DNA of 22,266 nucleotides. Source: VAZQ01 sp035552735 (GTDB lineage: Bacteria > Pseudomonadota > Alphaproteobacteria > Rhizobiales > Xanthobacteraceae). The notes beneath the pieces are model-generated. The model ran no database searches, had not been told where the DNA came from, and worked only from the letters and a program-made list of their open reading frames with translations. The DNA lies in the NCBI GenBank assembly GCA_035552735.1, contig DASZKX010000249.1, positions 1-22,266 on the forward strand, in the 5' to 3' direction. Shown in pieces: positions 15,433 through 22,266 of the stretch; the stretch's first letter is position 1; each line of letters starts with the position of its first letter. A program made the translations under genes and the position numbers.

Positions 15433-15490
15433 GCCCGCCTCAAAAACTGACTGACTAGTCAGTCGTTTTTATACCCTCGCGACAAGCCGC
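15433..15490 (-). promoter_or_regulatory. TetR operator and promoter
   Basis: GACTGACTAGTCAGTC (15449-15464) is a perfect 16-bp palindrome, flanked by A-runs on one side and T-runs on the other. On the minus strand TATAAA (15472-15467) just upstream of the palindrome is a good -10 box, with TTGCGC about 15 bases further upstream as a weak -35. The palindrome would then cover the transcription start, the expected position for an autorepressor. Confidence 0.75.
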
Positions 15491-15521
15491 GCAAGGGGAC
15501 CATCACGGCGACATTTGCGCC

Positions 15522-17714
15522 TCAACCGCGTGGCGTGATTTCCGTGGGTGCCGCCGGCGTCTGCTTCGGGCGCGGTTGCGGGACCCAGGGCCGGTTGCCG
15601 CGGCTCTCATTCGCGCTCTCGACCGCGATGCCGTCTTGGTCGAGCCACAGCGCGACCGCGCCGCGCCGCCAGGAATCGATGCGGTCGACGACCGGCACGA
15701 AGGAGCGGCAGCGGAAGCCGGCCGGCACCTGGCTCACGATTGCATCGATCCCGCTGCATTTGATCGGTAGTGCCGCTTTTCCGGTAACGATCGCGACCTG
15801 GCGGCCGCGTGTGGCATAGCGGCATAGATCCCGGGCGCAATCGAGCCCGCTCCCCGCCCCGCTCCCGGCCGTGGGCCAATCCCCCAAAGCTGCGCCGGTT
15901 TCCGAGGCGAAGATCGACCGCACGATCTTCTCGCCCTTGTCGGCGGAGACGAAATAATGGCCGTCGGCCGCCCGCGCGGCAACAAAGCGCCCGCCGTCCC
16001 CAATCACGACGTCAGGCGGGCGGGTCAGCATCATGCTGGCAAAGCCCGCGACGATCGGAACCATGCCCCAGCGCCGCCAATTGCCGCGCCACAAGCACAT
16101 CCACAGCCCGCCGAGCGAAATCATGAGCAACCCTGCCGGCGGCAGTCGCGGCATTGCCCAGACGTCGCCCGGCAGCGCCGAGACGTGATGCGCAACCCAG
16201 ATCGTCGAGTCGATCCCCCACCCCATCGGCACCAGCGCCAGCCGCTCGAGCCCGAGCGGCATCAACAGGCAGGCCACGACGCCCCAGGGCAGCGTCCACA
16301 TCGCGCTCAGCGGCACAGCGATGAAATTGGCGAGCGGCGCATAGAGGGCGAGATGATGGAAGTGGTAGATCGAGAACGGGGCGGTGCCAAGCGTCGTGAC
16401 CAAGGTCGCGACCACGACGCCGCCGCAATATCCGAGCGCCTGGCCCAGCGCCGAGCGACCGTGCAGCCAGTGGCCGAGCCGCGCCCCATAGGTCTCGTAC
16501 ACCGCGATCAGCGCGACCACCGCGCCAAACGACATCTGAAAGCTGACGCCGACGAGGCTGGCCGGGTCCGTGACCAGCACGACCACGGCTGCGATCGCGC
16601 AGACCCGCAGCGAGATCCGCAGCCGGTCCATGATGATCGCCAGGAAGGCGAGGCCGGTCATGACAAAGGCGCGCTGGGTCGGGATCGCCGCGCCCGAGAT
16701 CAACAAATAACAGGTCAGCACCAAGAGAGCGACGCCGGCGGCGATTTTCTTGATCGGATAACGCAGCGCGATCGGCGGGATCAGCGCCAAACCGCCGCGC
16801 ACGACGAAGAACACGAAGGCGCCGACCAGGCCCAGATGCAGCCCGGCGATCGACAAGAGATGCGACAGTCCGGAATCGCGGAAATCTTGCTTGACCTCCT
16901 CCGGGATCGCGCCGCGCTTGCCGGTGACGAGCGCGGAGGCGATACCGCCGGTCGGGCCGGGGAGCACGGCGACGATCCGCCGCGACATTTCGGTGCGCAG
17001 GCGCCGAAGACGCTCGCGCCAGCCACCCTCGCCCTCGGATGCTCCTCGCCCGGCGGCTTCCAGCTCGACCATCCGATGGGCGGCGCCGAGACTGTATCCG
17101 ACGCCGCCGAGTTGGGAGAAATAAAGCTCGCGCTGAAAGTCGCGCCCGCCCGGCAAGACCGGGGCCGGCACCGGATAAAGCATGGCCTTGAGGCTGACGC
17201 GGTCGCCGGGATTGAGCTCGTCACTGGCCTGCGCGATGTGTACGCGCAGATGGCGCGGCTGATCGCCGGCATCGAGGCCGGGCAACGGATCGGCGTCGAT
17301 GACGATGCGCCAGCCTTTCTCCATCTGGTCGATGTCGATCACGCGCCCGGTGACGGCGATAGGCCCGAGATGCCGCTGCAGCATCGGCGCCTGGCGCTCC
17401 CAGGCGGTCTCCCGCATCAGCGCAAAGCCGGCCGCCAAGACGGTGAATGCCAGCGCCGCCTCGCACCATCCCGGGCGCCGGCGCAACACCAGCACCAGGC
17501 CGATGCCGGCGGTCGCCGCCGCGAACCCGGACCACAGCGGGGGCTCGACCGTCAGCGCGAAATAGGCCCCGATCCCGGCCCCGAAGAATACCGGCAACCA
17601 GAGGAAGCGGCGGTCGCCTTCGGCAGCGAAGCGATCCGCGAGCGCGCCAAATATTCGAAAGCGTGGTTCCGAGATCGAACCAAGTCGTCCGCCCGAGATT
17701 ACCGCGTCCGTCAT
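15522..17714 (-). CDS. comEC: ComEC/Rec2-family DNA-uptake channel protein
   Basis: The predicted inner-membrane channel through which single-stranded DNA enters during natural transformation, 730 aa. The N-terminal part (about 30-220) is the DUF4131-type region. The competence domain shows ASALVTGKRGAIPEEVKQDF, then DSGLSHLLSIAGLHLGL (about 281-297), the most conserved ComEC motif, followed by IPTQRAFVM and GVSFQMSFGAVVALI. The C-terminal 180 residues (from TRPPDVVIGDGGRFVA) correspond to the third domain but lack the metallo-beta-lactamase HxHxDH, as in other alphaproteobacteria. I start at ATG 17714 (MTDAVISGG), preceded by GGGGCGG. The frame stays open 101 codons upstream, but that part overlaps the neighbouring gene in antisense style. 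No other competence gene is in the window. Confidence 0.94.
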   Translation of the reverse strand: MTDAVISGGRLGSISEPRFRIFGALADRFAAEGDRRFLWLPVFFGAGIGAYFALTVEPPLWSGFAAATAGIGLVLVLRRRPGWCEAALAFTVLAAGFALMRETAWERQAPMLQRHLGPIAVTGRVIDIDQMEKGWRIVIDADPLPGLDAGDQPRHLRVHIAQASDELNPGDRVSLKAMLYPVPAPVLPGGRDFQRELYFSQLGGVGYSLGAAHRMVELEAAGRGASEGEGGWRERLRRLRTEMSRRIVAVLPGPTGGIASALVTGKRGAIPEEVKQDFRDSGLSHLLSIAGLHLGLVGAFVFFVVRGGLALIPPIALRYPIKKIAAGVALLVLTCYLLISGAAIPTQRAFVMTGLAFLAIIMDRLRISLRVCAIAAVVVLVTDPASLVGVSFQMSFGAVVALIAVYETYGARLGHWLHGRSALGQALGYCGGVVVATLVTTLGTAPFSIYHFHHLALYAPLANFIAVPLSAMWTLPWGVVACLLMPLGLERLALVPMGWGIDSTIWVAHHVSALPGDVWAMPRLPPAGLLMISLGGLWMCLWRGNWRRWGMVPIVAGFASMMLTRPPDVVIGDGGRFVAARAADGHYFVSADKGEKIVRSIFASETGAALGDWPTAGSGAGSGLDCARDLCRYATRGRQVAIVTGKAALPIKCSGIDAIVSQVPAGFRCRSFVPVVDRIDSWRRGAVALWLDQDGIAVESANESRGNRPWVPQPRPKQTPAAPTEITPRG

Positions 17715-17812
17715 CGCCGCCCCGCCGCCCGCACATGGCGAGCCTAGCGGAACAGAAATTCGATTTACAGTCGTATTCTGGGGTTTGCTGGCTGGGTGTG
17801 AACCGGGCTTGT

Positions 17813-18214
17813 TCAGCCCTTGGAGTCGCAGACCCAGGCGCGGATCACGCAATCCTCGCCGCCGTTGCGGTAGCAATAGCGCAGCGCCGTATTCTGGGCC
17901 TGCCCCAGGCGCGGCGCGGCGGCGTAGCCGAAGGCCCCGCAGGCATTGCGCATGTCGACCGAAAGCGCGGCGCAGTTGCCCCGCATGGGAGCCGCGACCT
18001 TGCAGTCGCCCGCGCATTGGCCAAGCGCGGCCGCGTTCGCGGCCTCGAGCTGCGGAAAGTCATACGCCAGCCCATAGGCCCCGCAGGTTCCGATCGCGAG
18101 CGCGCCGGCAGCCCGCGCTATCTCGGTGCCGAGAAAGCTCGTGGTCGCGTAACCGGTGAGCAAGAGGCTTGCCGCAACGATCGTGCGCGTCAAAGCCCGC
18201 CGAAAGCTGTTCAT
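17813..18214 (-). CDS. Secreted DUF4189-type cysteine-rich protein
   Basis: A 133-aa exported protein of unknown function. MNSFRRALTRTIVAASLLL starts a signal peptide with a likely cut after IARA (about residue 36). The mature part has two repeats of the DUF4189 pattern. These are GTCGAYGLAYDFPQ-A-x-A-LGQCAGDCKV with NCAAL, and NACGAFGYAAAPRLGQA with ALRYCYRNGGEDCVI and WVC. Eight cysteines, mostly paired, suggest disulfides in the periplasm. The start at 18214 is chosen for its signal peptide and the ribosome site GGAGGGG. A longer frame to 18304 would put 30 non-signal residues in front. It is separated by about 100 bp from comEC on the same strand. Confidence 0.82.
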   Translation of the reverse strand: MNSFRRALTRTIVAASLLLTGYATTSFLGTEIARAAGALAIGTCGAYGLAYDFPQLEAANAAALGQCAGDCKVAAPMRGNCAALSVDMRNACGAFGYAAAPRLGQAQNTALRYCYRNGGEDCVIRAWVCDSKG

Positions 18215-18252
18215 CAAAGCCCCTCCCCCGAGGAACGCGCAGACTTTACCGT

Positions 18253-18270
18253 CCAAGCGTTGCAACTTGG
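18253..18270. promoter_or_regulatory. Inverted repeat upstream of the DUF4189 gene
   Basis: CCAAG-CGTTGCAA-CTTGG is a 5+5 inverted repeat 39-56 bases before the ATG, near a possible -10 box TAAAGT on the minus strand. It could be an operator, but the arms are short and chance is a real possibility. Confidence 0.25.
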
Positions 18271-18350
18271 TGAACGCAAGCGAAGACCCCGGTGCGGGAG
18301 ACACAGGCGTCAGCGCCTCGAGCAGATTGCACAGGCGGGCGACCGACGCC

Positions 18351-18367
18351 GACTAACTCGTTTAGTC
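18351..18367. promoter_or_regulatory. Inverted repeat GACTAA-N5-TTAGTC
   Basis: GACTAACTCGTTTAGTC is a palindrome with a 5-base centre, 58-74 bp upstream of the TIR-remnant gene. It lies close to a weak promoter-like pair (TTTAGT, 16 bases, TAATAT). The same half-site, in the opposite order, makes up the palindrome over the ArsR start at 18627-18642, so the ArsR protein may bind both. Confidence 0.45.
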
Positions 18368-18424
18368 AGGCTGAAATTCCGCTAATATTGCGCTGTCGGC
18401 TCGCTGACATCAGGAGGGGAGAGC

Positions 18425-18565
18425 GTGCCCGATCCCGCTCCCTTTAAGTATCGCGCGTTTCTTTCCCACAGCCATGCCGATACCGGCACCGCCAAGCGGG
18501 TGCATCCAGAATGGAAACAGGAGCTCACGCGGCTGGATCAGCAGCTCGCCGCGTTCAAGAATTGA
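18425..18565 (+). pseudogene. Collapsed TIR-domain protein, 46-aa remnant
   Basis: A short reading frame with an excellent ribosome site (AGGAGGGG six bases before a GTG start) that encodes 46 residues. The first half, PFKYRAFLSHSHADTGTAKR, is the unmistakable start of a bacterial TIR domain. It then jumps without transition into PEWKQELTRLDQQLAAFKN and stop. This second half resembles the C-terminal end of TIR/tetratricopeptide proteins, which often finish with a W-x-x-x-L-x-x-(L/F)-D-x-x-(I/L)-A-A-L-like helix. The simplest reading is an in-frame internal deletion of a larger gene that left both ends. Whether the 46-aa product is still made is unknown, but the start signals are intact. The missing domains (NTPase or TPR) cannot be recovered from the window. 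Confidence 0.6.
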
Positions 18566-18599
18566 CGCCCTCGATAGTTAGGCATTTCACGAAATATCA

Positions 18600-18642
18600 T
18601 TGACGGCGCGTCGCTTTCCTATATACTTAGTCATATGACTAA
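18600..18642 (+). promoter_or_regulatory. Promoter and operator of the ArsR gene, likely leaderless
   Basis: TTGACG (18600-18605), a 16-base spacer and TATACT (18622-18627) make a strong sigma-70-type promoter, each box 5/6 to consensus. Transcription should begin about 7 bases after the -10 box, i.e. at or within a base or two of the ATG at 18635. There is no ribosome site in front of that ATG. The perfect palindrome TTAGTCATATGACTAA (18627-18642) covers the end of the -10 box, the predicted start point and the start codon. Confidence 0.75.
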
Positions 18643-18985
18643 CAATAACGCCGCCCTCGACCGCGTGTTTCATGCCTTGGCGGATCCGACCCGGCGGGCC
18701 ATCGTGGCGCGGCTCTGCCGCGGACCGGCCTCGGTCGGCGAGCTCGCCAAGCCGCTATCCATGGCGCTGCCGACGGTCCTGCAACACCTGCGGGTCCTGG
18801 AATCAAGCCAACTGATCCGTTCGGAAAAGGCCGGGCGGGTGCGCACCTGTCATTTGGAGCCCGCCGCGTTCTCGACCATCGAACGCTGGATCGGCCGGCA
18901 ACGCATCGTCTGGGAGCAGCGTCTCGATCGCATGGAAACCTATCTCAAAACCCTGTCCGACAAGGGAGCCAAGCATGGCAAATGA
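18635..18985 (+). CDS. ArsR-family winged-helix repressor
   Basis: A 116-aa DNA-binding regulator. The winged helix-turn-helix runs from DRVFHALADPTRRAIVARL through GPASVGELAKPLSMALPTVL and QHLRVLESSQLIRSEKAGRV. The metal-sensing cysteine motif of classical ArsR/SmtB proteins (ELCVCDL) is absent: that position reads SVGELAK. It therefore belongs to the non-metal branch commonly paired with an SRPBCC (AHSA1-like) protein. That is exactly its neighbour: the next gene starts 11 bases before this one ends. It probably represses its own operon through the palindrome over its start codon. The start at 18635 is fixed by the MTNNNAALDRVF N-terminus, although no Shine-Dalgarno sequence precedes it. 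Confidence 0.94.
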   Translation: MTNNNAALDRVFHALADPTRRAIVARLCRGPASVGELAKPLSMALPTVLQHLRVLESSQLIRSEKAGRVRTCHLEPAAFSTIERWIGRQRIVWEQRLDRMETYLKTLSDKGAKHGK

Positions 18986-19499
18986 CCCCACCCAAACCGA
19001 CGCCGCCGCCGATCTGAATTTGTCCCGCATCGTGGACGCGCCGCGCGACCTCGTTTTCAAGGTCTGGACCGACGCGGAGCATTTCGCGCAATGGTTCGGG
19101 CCGCGCGACGTTGCGCTCCCGTTCTGCCGGATCGATCCGCGCCCGGGCGGCGCGCTGCACTATTGTCATCGGCTGCGCGACGGCACCGAGGTTTGGGTCA
19201 AGGGCGTCTATCGCGAGTTCGTCGCACCGGAGCGGCTCGTGTTCGCTGCATGGTTCGTCGACGCCGGCGGCCAGCCGGCTGCCCATCCGATGTTTCCGGA
19301 TTGGCCGCTCGACACCATCATCGTGACCACGGTCACGTTCGCCGATCTGGACGGCAAGACGCAGCTCACGGTGCGGCAAGTGCTCGAGCCGGCCGCGGCT
19401 GCGGCCAAGGACGTAGTCAAGCGCGAGCGTCCGGCCGCGCGGGCCGGATGGGCGGAGACCTTGGACCGGCTCGATGAGTACGTTGGCGCGAAGGCCTAA
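18975..19499 (+). CDS. SRPBCC / AHSA1-like domain protein
   Basis: A 174-aa cytoplasmic protein of the START/Bet-v-1-like fold (Activator of Hsp90 ATPase homologue 1-like). It is expected to hold a hydrophobic ligand in a central cavity. The family start is clear: LSRIVDAPRDLVFKVWTDAE, HFAQWFGP, then DPRPGGALHY, GVYREFVAPERLVF and TTVTFADLDGKTQLTV. The C-terminal helix is GWAETLDRLDEYV. It overlaps the ArsR gene by 11 bases and has GGGAG upstream, so the two are translated from one mRNA. Such ArsR/AHSA1 pairs are common; the partner may modulate or report the signal sensed by the repressor. The ligand is not known. Confidence 0.92.
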   Translation: MANDPTQTDAAADLNLSRIVDAPRDLVFKVWTDAEHFAQWFGPRDVALPFCRIDPRPGGALHYCHRLRDGTEVWVKGVYREFVAPERLVFAAWFVDAGGQPAAHPMFPDWPLDTIIVTTVTFADLDGKTQLTVRQVLEPAAAAAKDVVKRERPAARAGWAETLDRLDEYVGAKA

Positions 19500-19653
19500 T
19501 AGTTCGTGGCTCTGACGCTGGCTCCGCACTTGTCCGGGGCGCCGCGCAGCACGAAGCTCTTGCGGAGTGATGCGCCGCAAACCCGGGACCGTTCCAAGCC
19601 CCGGAGTCTGGAACAGCCCGCGGGACCATCGGAGCACCGCCGCGGCGAACGCC
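19500..19653. terminator. Convergent gap with weak terminator-like inverted repeats
   Basis: Two genes converge here. TTGCGG-N9-CCGCAA (19560-19580) and GTTCCA-N12-TGGAAC (19591-19614) are 6-bp inverted repeats, the second embedded in GC-rich sequence. Neither has a T-tract. They are candidates for bidirectional termination, judged mostly by position. I see no gene in the gap. Confidence 0.35.
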
Positions 19654-21276
19654 CTACCCGCCCTCGATCTCGGCCTTGATGCCGTCGAGCGCCTCTTGGG
19701 TGTCGATGTCGGTGAGCGCGGCGTTGCCGGTGACCGGCACCTCGATCACCGCCTCGCCGTAGCGGCCGATCAGGTTGCGCGCCCCGACGTCGCCCTCGAG
19801 CCTCATCAGGTCGGGAAAGAACCGGCGCGACCACAGCACTGGATTGCCGCGCTTGCCCTCGATGGTCGGGATCACCGCCAGCGCGCCCTGCTCGGGCGCG
19901 AACGCGCCGATCAATCGATTGATCAGCTCGGCATCGACCTGCGGCATGTCGCCGAGGCAGATGACGGCGCCGTCCGCGCTCGCCGGCACGGCCGCGACGC
20001 CGGAGCGCACCGAGGTGCCGAGGCCTTGGGCGAAGTCGGGATTGTGCACCAGCCGCACCGGCAAGCCGGCGAGCGCCGCCTCGACCCGTTCGCGCTGATG
20101 GCCGGTCACCACGATGACCGGCTTGGCGCGTGACCCGAGCGCCTGCTCGGCCGCGATGCGCACCAGCGGCTTACCGCCGATCTCGGCGACGAGCTTGTTG
20201 GGCCCGCCCATGCGGGTGGAGCGGCCGGCCGCCAGCACGATCGCGGCGATCGATTGCGCACCGGCGGGGACCGGCTCGTCGCGGGGCTGCGGGCGGGTGA
20301 CGATCTCCATCAACAGGCCGCCCACCCCCATGCCGGTGATGGCTTCACGCGGCACTTCGAGCCCGGCCAGCAAACGCATGAGAACCCAATCGAATCCGTT
20401 CTCCTTGGGCGAGCGCGCGCAGCCCGGCGCGCCCACCACCGGCAGTCCGCGGACGGCGCCGACCAAGAGCAGATTGCCGGGATCGACCGGCATGCCGAAA
20501 TGCTCGATGTGACCGCCGATGGCCTCGACCGCCGCCGGGATCACATCGCGCCGGTCGGCGATCGCGGACGCGCCGAACACGATGACGAGCTCGGCGCCTT
20601 GCTTGAGGACTTCGTCGATCGCCTTGGCGAGCGCCTCCTGCTCATGCGGCACCCGGCGCTCCGCGACGATTGAAGCGCCGGTCGGCGCCAATCGCGCCTC
20701 CGTCACCTTCAGGGTCTTGTCCACCACCTTGCCGGCAAGCCCGGGTAATACGGTCGACACCACCCCGACCTTGGCGATGCGGTAGGGCGCGACCCGGATC
20801 AGCGGCGCCGCCGTGCGGGCCACCGCAAGCGCGTCGTCGCGCGCGCGGCGTGCCACCGCGAACGGGATGATCTTGACGGTCGCGATCATCTCGCCGGCGA
20901 CGACCGGCTTGTAGGCCGGCAGCGTCGCGAAGGTGATCGACTCGTCGACCAGATTGAGGCGGTCGATCGCATCCTTGTCGACCACCAGCACGCCCGCGAC
21001 CTCGGCGAAGAGATTGGCGCGCCCCGTGAAGGCACGATCGATGCGCGTCCCCTCGCCAGCCACCGCGGCCGCGATCTCGGCCGCCGCCACGTCCTCCGGC
21101 ACATCGTCCGGCTCGAGCCGCGCCACCACGATCTCGGCGATCTCGGCGGCCTGCAGCGCCGCGATCTCGGCCTTGCCGATCGCGGTTCCCTTCTTGAGCA
21201 CCATGCCGGCTTTGCGGATCGAATGGACCGCGATCCCGCCCTGCGCCTCCTTAACCGGCACCACGCCGAACTTCAT
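19654..21276 (-). CDS. Molybdopterin-binding / MobA-like nucleotidyltransferase fusion
   Basis: A 540-aa two-domain protein of molybdenum-cofactor metabolism. Residues 1-330 are a MoeA-like/MoCF-type part: KFGVVPVKEAQGGIAVHSIR and LKKGTAIGKAEIAAL at the start, then the binding fold with VVSTVLPGLAGKV, VIVFGASAIADRRDVIP and GLPVVGAPGCARSPKENGFD. Residues about 340-540 are an NTP-transferase of the MocA/MobA kind: IVLAAGRSTRMGGPNK (from about 346), VVTGHQRERV, and the metal-binding GDMPQVD (442). The C-terminal domain probably adds CMP (or GMP) to the pterin for a xanthine dehydrogenase or CO dehydrogenase-type enzyme. The fused form is known in alphaproteobacteria. Its ATG overlaps the stop of the XdhC-like gene as ATGA, so the two are co-translated. 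Confidence 0.9.
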   Translation of the reverse strand: MKFGVVPVKEAQGGIAVHSIRKAGMVLKKGTAIGKAEIAALQAAEIAEIVVARLEPDDVPEDVAAAEIAAAVAGEGTRIDRAFTGRANLFAEVAGVLVVDKDAIDRLNLVDESITFATLPAYKPVVAGEMIATVKIIPFAVARRARDDALAVARTAAPLIRVAPYRIAKVGVVSTVLPGLAGKVVDKTLKVTEARLAPTGASIVAERRVPHEQEALAKAIDEVLKQGAELVIVFGASAIADRRDVIPAAVEAIGGHIEHFGMPVDPGNLLLVGAVRGLPVVGAPGCARSPKENGFDWVLMRLLAGLEVPREAITGMGVGGLLMEIVTRPQPRDEPVPAGAQSIAAIVLAAGRSTRMGGPNKLVAEIGGKPLVRIAAEQALGSRAKPVIVVTGHQRERVEAALAGLPVRLVHNPDFAQGLGTSVRSGVAAVPASADGAVICLGDMPQVDAELINRLIGAFAPEQGALAVIPTIEGKRGNPVLWSRRFFPDLMRLEGDVGARNLIGRYGEAVIEVPVTGNAALTDIDTQEALDGIKAEIEGG

Positions 21277-21965
21277 GGCGCCGTCCCCGCCCGCAGCCGC
21301 AGCCGCGCCGTGATCTCGCCGATGATCGCGACCGCGATCTCGGCCGGCGACACCGCCCCGATGGCGAGCCCGATCGGCGAATGGATGCGGGCGAGCTGCG
21401 CCTCCGCAATGCCTTGCGCCTTGAGCCGCTCGATCCGCCTCGCATGGGTCTTCTTCGAGCCGAGCGCCCCGATATAAAAGCAGTCACGCGCCAGCGCATG
21501 CGTCAGCGCCGGATCGTCGATCTTGGGATCGTGGGTGAGCGCCACGAAGGCGGAGTAACGGTCGATGGCAAGCGGCGGCAGGGCGGCATCCGGCCAATCG
21601 GCGATCACCTGCACATCCGGAAAGCGCTCGTGGCTCGCAAAGGCGGTGCGCGGATCCACGATGGTGACGTCGTAGCCCACGAGCTTGGCCATCGGGGCCA
21701 GCGCCTGGCTGATATGAACCGCCCCGGCGATGACCAGGCGCGGCGGCGGCACATAGACGGTCAGGAAAACGCGGCCCTGCGGGCTCTCCGCCATGCCGCT
21801 CTTGCCCGAGCGCAGATGTTTCTCCAACAGCTCCTCGAGCGGATCGCCGGCGGCGTCGGCGCCCTTGACCAAGCGCTGTGTGCCGCTCTCGACCTCGGTG
21901 ACCACGATCGCGGCGCGGCGGGCGGCACGCTCTGCGTTGAGCGCCGACAAGATGACGAGCTTCAT
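21273..21965 (-). CDS. XdhC-family protein, C-terminal Rossmann domain
   Basis: A 230-aa maturation factor for molybdenum hydroxylases. In the XdhC model it binds the cofactor, protects it, and supports its sulfuration and insertion into the apo-enzyme. The first 75 residues (MKLVILSALNAERAARRAAI) are a degenerate stub of the XdhC N-domain. The Rossmann part begins RLVIAGAVHISQALAPMAKL with VGYDVTIVDPRTAFAS, then FVALTHDPKIDDPAL, DCFYIGALGSKKTHARR and the closing HSPIGLAIGAVSPAEIAVAI, all typical of PF13478. GAGG stands upstream of the ATG. The partner carrying the intact N-domain is the next gene upstream, 31 bp away, so XdhC function is split over two polypeptides, as in CoxI-like systems. 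Confidence 0.92.
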   Translation of the reverse strand: MKLVILSALNAERAARRAAIVVTEVESGTQRLVKGADAAGDPLEELLEKHLRSGKSGMAESPQGRVFLTVYVPPPRLVIAGAVHISQALAPMAKLVGYDVTIVDPRTAFASHERFPDVQVIADWPDAALPPLAIDRYSAFVALTHDPKIDDPALTHALARDCFYIGALGSKKTHARRIERLKAQGIAEAQLARIHSPIGLAIGAVSPAEIAVAIIGEITARLRLRAGTAP

Positions 21966-21996
21966 GGGCGCCTCGCGAAAGGTGGCTGCGCGCGGC

Positions 21997-22266
21997 TCAC
22001 TCGACCTTCTCCAGATAGACCCGGATGGTGCCGCCGCAGGAGAGCCCCACTTTCCAAGCGGTCTCGTCGGCGACGCCGAATTCGAGCGTCTTGGGCTTGC
22101 CGTTCTCGATCACGTCGAGCGCCTCCGTCACCACCGCGCCTTCGACGCAGCCGCCCGAGACCGAGCCCAGGAAGTTGCCCTGATCGTCGATGATCAGGTT
22201 CGAGCCGACCGGCCGCGGCGCCGAGCCCCAGGTCTCCACCACGGTGGCGAGCGCTACGCCGCGCCC
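21997..22266 (-). CDS. XdhC/CoxI N-domain protein (5' end outside window)
   Basis: The last 89 codons of a small XdhC/CoxI-family gene, cut by the right edge. The visible protein reads GRGVALATVVETWGSAPRP then VGSNLIIDD, followed by the most conserved stretch, FLGSVSGGCVEGAVV. It ends with FGVADETAWKVGLSCGGTIR and VYLEKVE. This is the PF02625-type domain, with the cysteines of GGC and SCGG expected to contact the molybdenum cofactor. The frame runs open to the window edge, so the GTG at 22242 is not the real start. It is the first visible gene of a three-gene maturation unit. The structural hydroxylase genes would be expected beyond the right edge. Confidence 0.9.
   Translation of the reverse strand, partial: GRGVALATVVETWGSAPRPVGSNLIIDDQGNFLGSVSGGCVEGAVVTEALDVIENGKPKTLEFGVADETAWKVGLSCGGTIRVYLEKVE

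Noticed and set aside
15957..17747. Long plus-strand open frame (596 codons) opposite comEC
   Set aside because: It is antisense to a well-recognised gene, with a composition dominated by Arg, Ala, Gln, Asp and His and no domain; typical of GC-rich shadow frames.
17715..18017. Upstream extension of comEC by 101 codons
   Set aside because: It overlaps the end of the DUF4189 gene in another frame and has no ComEC similarity; ATG 17714 has a ribosome site and the usual N-terminus.
1..22266. CRISPR array, tRNA, rRNA, insertion sequence or prophage
   Set aside because: No regularly spaced repeats, no cloverleaf with CCA-type end, no transposase or integrase motif seen in any frame.

Overview
The window is GC-rich (by eye well above 60%) chromosomal DNA, almost certainly from an alphaproteobacterium. 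The evidence is a GroEL tail ending in GGGGMDF, a rhizobial-type (R. etli class) asparaginase, a ComEC without the metallo-beta-lactamase motif, and a molybdopterin-binding/MobA-like fusion next to split XdhC genes. No order or genus can be fixed from the sequence. I see no rRNA, tRNA, CRISPR array, transposase or phage gene.

Layout. (1) 1-330: end of groEL and its terminator. (2) 569-1051: a GNAT acetyltransferase on the minus strand. (3) 1233-2738: a GT-C-like membrane protein. (4) 2765-3796: an asparaginase II-type enzyme on the minus strand. (5) 3914-4208: an array of tiny one-helix membrane peptides, two intact 33-aa copies around a third that has lost its start; these are too short for ordinary gene callers. 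(6) 4348-8824: three tightly spaced polytopic membrane proteins, one operon, probably linked to lipid-carrier sugar chemistry at the cell surface; the last is of the same type as the gene at 1233. (7) 8853-11729: a 958-aa TIR / STAND-NTPase / transmembrane / FGE-like protein, the best candidate here for an immune-type sensor-effector. (8) 11863-15432: a TetR - periplasmic adaptor - ABC ATPase - ABC permease efflux operon in which every junction is a 4-base overlap, behind a perfect palindromic operator. (9) 15522-17714: comEC. (10) 17813-18214: a secreted DUF4189-type protein. (11) 18425-18565: a 46-aa collapsed TIR-protein remnant. (12) 18635-19499: an ArsR/SRPBCC pair whose promoter predicts a leaderless transcript and whose start codon lies inside a perfect palindrome. 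(13) 19654-22266: genes for maturation of a molybdenum hydroxylase (XdhC N-domain, XdhC C-domain, molybdopterin-binding/nucleotidyltransferase fusion), running off the right edge.

The least ordinary parts are the TIR-STAND-FGE protein with a cysteine-rich, probably periplasmic sensor, the second, collapsed TIR gene about 7 kb away, the micro-peptide array at 3914-4208, and the leaderless ArsR start with its operator. Functions are assigned by recognising protein families by eye; no database search was run.
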